Source: Desulfobacterales bacterium
GTDB lineage: Bacteria; Desulfobacterota; Desulfobacteria; Desulfobacterales; JAFDCJ01
Length of the DNA stretch: 9,352 bases
Assembly: GCA_020345785.1 (NCBI GenBank)
Contig: CP070771.1
Coordinates: 848,905 to 858,256 of the forward strand
Direction of reading: 5' to 3'
Part shown: positions 6,009 to 9,352 of the stretch, one piece after another
How the letters are laid out: every line of letters starts with the position of its first letter
Position numbering within the stretch: position 1 is the stretch's first letter
Notes under the pieces: model-generated
The model's input: the letters and a program-made list of their open reading frames with translations, nothing else
What the model was told of the DNA's origin: nothing
The model's database searches: none
Position numbers and translations under genes: made by a program

Positions 6009-7574
6009 ATGAAAAGGGTGAAATTGTTAATTAAAGGAGACGTTTTAATCGCGGTCTTGGTTGTGTGTGTAGCAATAGCATTGTATTTTGGTTCGGCCGT
6101 CCAGGCAGCGGCAGCCGACGAATATGAACATTTAAAAATTGGCCTGCCGCGAAAAATCGCCGGAGTCGATCCGCTCGGCTATCCGCGCCTGAGCCGGGCA
6201 GAATTGGATGTGCAAATGGCCTTTTTCGACCACTTATTCCGGCGAAACGAAAAGGGTGAGATTGTCGGACACCTGGCCGAAGGATATAAGTGGATCGATC
6301 CCAATACCTTTAGGGTGATGCTGCGTCAGGGAGTCAAATTCCACAACGGCGACGAGTTTACGGCCGAAGATGTCAAGTGGTCGATTGAAGATATGCTCAA
6401 CCCGGACCGCGGACCGGGTTTGGTGGGGGTCGTGAAAGGCATAACAGAGGTTAGGGTAATCGATAAATACACGGCTGATATTATAACCGAAGCCCCAATC
6501 CCGGTCTTGCCTGCGAAGCTCGCCTGTTATACCTTGATGGTCAGCGGCAAAGAGCGCTCGACCAAGTCCCCGCAGGAGTATGAAAATAAGCCTATGGGCA
6601 CCGGCCCTTTCAAGTTTGTGGAATGGGAGAAGGGCAAGCACGTCATCGCAGTGCGCAACGAGGATTACTTTCTGGGTATGCCCAAGATAAAGAAGGTCAC
6701 ATTTTATCCAATAGACGACTACAATACCAGATTGTCCGCCCTGAAATCCGGCAACATCGATATTGCCATCGACATCAATCCGTCCCAGGCCAAGGAGTTG
6801 GAAAAAACTCCCGGCTTCGAAGTCACTGCCACACCCAGCGCCCGCACTGAATGGGTCTGGATCAGAACAGACGTCAAACCATTCGACGACAAGCGCGTTC
6901 GGCAGGCGTTGAACTACGCAATCAACAAGCAGGAGTATGTCCAGGCGCTGCTGGAAGGCTACGGTCTGCCCAGCGGCCAGCCGACCCCGCCCTACTTCTT
7001 TGGGCACAATCCGAATGTCGGGCTGTATGAATATAATCCTGAAAAGGCCAAACAGTTGCTGGCCGAAGCCGGCGTGCCCAAGAATTTCACCATCGTCTAT
7101 GAAACCCCGGCCATCTTTGAAGAGCGGGCCCGAGGCGTGGCCGGCTACCTGGAAGCCATCGGATTGAAGGTTAAAGTAGAGAGCAAGGAATTCGGCGCCG
7201 CCTATGCCGATTTATTGGAGAGAAAAGCCAGGCCGTTGTTCCATCTCAACTGGGGCAACTGGAGCCTGCTGGATATCGACGGCACCTTGCTGGATTGTTT
7301 CGGATGCACCAACAAGGACACCGGCGCCGGACGTTGGTCCTACTACTGTAATCCGCGCATTGACGGGATAATCAAAGACATTCGAACCATCGACGAGGCA
7401 AAACGCCTCGAGCTGGCGCATGAGGCCAGCAAAATTATCCATGAGGACGCCGCGGTTATCTTTCTCTTCACCCATTACGATATTCACGGTAAGCGGGAGG
7501 GAATCCCCGAATTCAAGGCCAGACTGGATAACACTTTCCGCCTGAAGTGGATGAAAGGCGGAGGCGAATACTAG
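6009..7574 (+). CDS. ABC transporter substrate-binding protein, family 5 (peptide/nickel/opine type)
   Basis: A 521-residue periplasmic binding protein that captures the solute and delivers it to the permeases downstream. The N-terminus has a Sec signal: basic KRVKLLIK, a hydrophobic core from about residue 11 to 28, and AVQA/AAADE with cleavage likely near residue 33. A Cys at about residue 20 sits within the hydrophobic core and is not a lipobox. Family 5 marks follow: TFRVMLRQGVKFHNGDEFTAEDVKWSIEDML, then KPMGTGPFKFVEWEKG, VRQALNYAINKQEYVQALLEG, and YNPEKAKQLLAEAGVP. The length matches DppA/OppA-type proteins. A TTG at 5997 opens the frame, but ATG 6009 gives the signal peptide and follows a G-rich ribosome binding site. 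The DppC-like gene follows after 267 bp. The ligand cannot be read from sequence; peptides are likely given the dipeptidase nearby. Confidence 0.93.
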   Translation: MKRVKLLIKGDVLIAVLVVCVAIALYFGSAVQAAAADEYEHLKIGLPRKIAGVDPLGYPRLSRAELDVQMAFFDHLFRRNEKGEIVGHLAEGYKWIDPNTFRVMLRQGVKFHNGDEFTAEDVKWSIEDMLNPDRGPGLVGVVKGITEVRVIDKYTADIITEAPIPVLPAKLACYTLMVSGKERSTKSPQEYENKPMGTGPFKFVEWEKGKHVIAVRNEDYFLGMPKIKKVTFYPIDDYNTRLSALKSGNIDIAIDINPSQAKELEKTPGFEVTATPSARTEWVWIRTDVKPFDDKRVRQALNYAINKQEYVQALLEGYGLPSGQPTPPYFFGHNPNVGLYEYNPEKAKQLLAEAGVPKNFTIVYETPAIFEERARGVAGYLEAIGLKVKVESKEFGAAYADLLERKARPLFHLNWGNWSLLDIDGTLLDCFGCTNKDTGAGRWSYYCNPRIDGIIKDIRTIDEAKRLELAHEASKIIHEDAAVIFLFTHYDIHGKREGIPEFKARLDNTFRLKWMKGGGEY

Positions 7575-7841
7575 GCCGTCTCTCAAAAGGTCACCGATCA
7601 TCCGATATAATTAATTTGGCTGGTCGGTGGCCGCAGAGACCAGTAAAGCTTCACCGAAAATGGAACGAGTCGGAATTTTCAAGATCCCGTCTCCAGTGGG
7701 GCTTAAGGGATGGAATGATGGAATAGTGGGTTTTAGAAGGGTACAATTCAATTTTAGCGTTACCGTCAAACCGAGTTCTGCCATTTACCCAATATTCAGG
7801 TCATAATAAGGTGTGGTTAAATCTCCATTGGGCCATAAAAC
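7575..7841. other. Intergenic region between binding protein and permease genes
   Basis: 267 bp with no gene. It starts with a strong stem-loop (7578-7640). The remainder is AT-rich, with a GGAATGATGGAATAG stretch of repeat-like character. No good ribosome binding site precedes the permease ATG at 7842, since the bases before it read GGGCCATAAAAC. A TAA is in frame just upstream (7836-7838), so the permease cannot start earlier. Confidence 0.55.
7578..7640 (+). promoter_or_regulatory. Intercistronic stem-loop after the binding-protein gene
   Basis: GGTCACCGATCA (7589-7600) pairs with TGGTCGGTGGCC (7621-7632) as a 12-bp RNA stem with two G-U pairs and a 20-nt loop. An outer GTCTCT/AGAGAC helix (7578-7583 with 7635-7640) extends it across a small bulge. 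It begins three bases after the stop codon and has no U-tract. Such structures often protect the binding-protein mRNA or lower permease expression; that role is inferred here. Confidence 0.55.
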
Positions 7842-8672
7842 ATGCTCCGGAAAATATTGAGAAATCCGAAGGCCTTATTCGGATCCACAGTAGTGGTGAT
7901 TTTCACTTTGGTGGCGATTCTTGCTCCTTTATTGGCCCCGCATGATCCCAACAAACAAATCCTGTCAAACCGTCTCAAACCCCCTGTATGGACCGAGAAA
8001 GGCACTTGGGACTATCCGCTGGGAACCGATGCCCTGGGACGAGATCTTCTCAGCCGGCTCATCTTTGGTTCAAGGGTATCTTTGATCGTCGGCTTCTTTG
8101 GCGCGCTGGCCTGTGTTGTTGTTGGCCTGCCACTGGCCGTATTGGCCGGTTATTTTCGGGGATGGGTCGACGAGGTTATCATGCGCATTGCCGATGTATT
8201 TTTATCCATCCCCGGGCTTTTGCTGGCGATCGCCCTGGTGGCCCTCTTGGACCCAACCATCTTTAGCGTTACGTTTACTTTTACCTTGGCCTCCTGGGCT
8301 TGGGCCACCCGCGTCATCCGCAGTCAGGTTCTCAAAATAAGAGAGATGGAGTTTGTCGAGGCGGCGAAAGCGGTGGGCGCAGGCCACCTATACATCATGG
8401 TCCGCCATGTCGTTCCCAACACGTTTGCAATCACTATAGTTTTTGCCGCTTTGTATGTGGCGATCATCATATTGTACGAGGCCTCACTGTCGTTTTTAGG
8501 ATTCAGTGCATCGGACACATCATGGGGGTGGGATTTAGCAAAAGGCAAGGAGTATATATCCACAGCCTGGTGGATATCGACTTTTTCGGGTTTTTCGATT
8601 TTTTGCGTTGTTCTGGCCCTTAACTTTTTAGGCGACTGGCTGAGAGATTATTTTGATGTAAGGCTGGATTAA
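7842..8672 (+). CDS. ABC transporter permease, DppC/OppC-like
   Basis: A 276-residue inner-membrane permease of the peptide-type importer, forming the translocation channel with the DppB-like protein. The N-terminal OppC-type segment MLRKILRNPKALFGSTVVVIFTLVAILAPLLAPHDPN carries the first membrane helix. HPLGTD-like YPLGTDALGRDLLSRLIFGSRVSL follows, typical of this family. The EAA loop that docks onto the ATPase reads EFVEAAKAVGAGHLYIMVRHVVPN. Later helices include the LYEASLSFLGF signature and the end GDWLRDYFDVRLD, as in DppC. Length is normal. ATG 7842 is forced by an upstream in-frame TAA, but there is no clear Shine-Dalgarno, so translation may be weak. The DppB-like gene begins 23 bp downstream. 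The usual order is B before C; here C comes first. Confidence 0.93.
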   Translation: MLRKILRNPKALFGSTVVVIFTLVAILAPLLAPHDPNKQILSNRLKPPVWTEKGTWDYPLGTDALGRDLLSRLIFGSRVSLIVGFFGALACVVVGLPLAVLAGYFRGWVDEVIMRIADVFLSIPGLLLAIALVALLDPTIFSVTFTFTLASWAWATRVIRSQVLKIREMEFVEAAKAVGAGHLYIMVRHVVPNTFAITIVFAALYVAIIILYEASLSFLGFSASDTSWGWDLAKGKEYISTAWWISTFSGFSIFCVVLALNFLGDWLRDYFDVRLD

Positions 8673-8695
8673 CCGATCCGGCGTGTCGAGGGAAA

Positions 8696-9352
8696 ATGAG
8701 CACCTATCTTCTTCAACGCAGTATTTACGCCGTCATTACGCTCTTCGGCGTCTCGTTGGTCGCCTTCGGTTTGCTCAACCTGCAGCCCGGTGATCCGGCG
8801 GCTCTTTTGCTGGGGCCTTACGCCACAGAGGAGGCGATCCAGCACCTTCATCGGGAACTTCGGTTGGATGAGCCGCTGTGGGCCCAATACCTGGGTTTTA
8901 TCTCCAACCTTTTTTCCGGCCGGCTCGAGTCTATCTTCTACAAGCAACCCGTTGACGACCTTATTTTGCAGCGTTTTCCGGCAACTTTGGAGCTGACAAT
9001 CGGAGCGCTGCTGATCACGGCGATAATCTCCACCTCAGCCGGGATTCTTTCGGCCATCAAGCGCGATACCGCGTTTGACTACTCCGCCTCGACGGCTTCT
9101 CTGTTCGGCATCTCCATGCCGGACTTCTGGTTGGGAACCATGCTTATCCTGCTGTTTGCGGTTAACTGGCAAATTTTTCCGGCATTTGGCTATGGCCAGA
9201 TGTCCTTCAGCGAGGCGGTGTTTCGGTTGGTAACAAAAGGTGATGTGAACGGGCTGTTGGATTTCCTGCATCATCTTTTTCTACCGGCATTGACTCTCAG
9301 CGCTCACATCGTCGGCGTCGTCACGCGTGTCACCAGAACAAGTATGCTAGAT
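8696..9352 (+). CDS. ABC transporter permease, DppB/OppB-like, 3' end cut by window edge
   Basis: The first 219 residues of the second permease of the importer, open to the right edge without a stop. Family marks are the N-terminal MSTYLLQRSIYAVITLFGVSLVAFGLLNLQPGDPAALLLG with the first membrane helix, the LRLDEPLWAQYLGFISNLFSG segment, the FPATLELTIGALLI helix, DYSASTASLFGISMPDFWLGTMLILLF, and LPALTLS leading into TRVTRTSMLD, the start of the EAA loop. The usual GDLGxS after the first extracytoplasmic segment is GRLESIF here. ATG 8696 has GAGGG three to four bases upstream, a short spacing. It lies 23 bp after the DppC-like stop, so the two are co-transcribed. DppD/DppF-type ATPase genes would be expected next. 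Confidence 0.92.
   Translation, partial: MSTYLLQRSIYAVITLFGVSLVAFGLLNLQPGDPAALLLGPYATEEAIQHLHRELRLDEPLWAQYLGFISNLFSGRLESIFYKQPVDDLILQRFPATLELTIGALLITAIISTSAGILSAIKRDTAFDYSASTASLFGISMPDFWLGTMLILLFAVNWQIFPAFGYGQMSFSEAVFRLVTKGDVNGLLDFLHHLFLPALTLSAHIVGVVTRVTRTSMLD

Noticed and set aside
6234..7007. Minus-strand open frame of 257 codons
   Set aside because: It is a shadow of the substrate-binding protein gene; the product has no family signature.

Overview
The window looks like part of a chromosome from an anaerobic proteobacterium of the Desulfobacterota type (for example Desulfobacterales). This rests on the three-domain MaoC/SDR/SCP2 protein beside an archaeal-type HMG-CoA-synthase-like protein, the moderate GC content, and AT-rich palindromic intergenic repeats. 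It is an inference from recalled family distribution, not a proven placement. No rRNA, tRNA, CRISPR array, phage gene or transposase is visible.

Left half, minus strand (1-4121), in transcription order: a TetR-family regulator (4121-3492), a 703-residue multifunctional beta-oxidation protein (hydratase 2, (3R)-hydroxyacyl-CoA dehydrogenase and sterol-carrier domains; 3295-1184), and an HMG-CoA-synthase-fold protein running off the left edge (890-1). The regulator has a good promoter with a perfect 16-bp palindrome over the expected transcription start, which suggests autoregulation. The enzymes point to CoA-thioester metabolism (fatty, branched-chain or sterol-like acyl chains). The synthase-like protein lacks all three catalytic residues of true HMG-CoA synthase, so its chemistry is unknown. 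The gaps hold AT-rich inverted repeats.

Right half, plus strand (4479-9352): a cytoplasmic M19-type dipeptidase homologue, a 522-bp gap with REP-like and other palindromes, then a peptide-type ABC importer: family 5 substrate-binding protein (6009-7574), DppC-like permease (7842-8672) and DppB-like permease (8696 to the right edge). ATPase genes would be expected beyond the window. The likely logic is import of a peptide-like solute and its intracellular hydrolysis, although the dipeptidase lacks several classical metal ligands and the true substrate is open. A strong stem-loop directly after the binding-protein gene may set its expression apart from the permeases.

The most noteworthy points are the triad-less HMG-CoA-synthase-like protein next to a domain-permuted MFE-2-like protein under an apparent TetR switch, and the ligand-poor M19 homologue. 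No clearly new defence or mobile system is seen.
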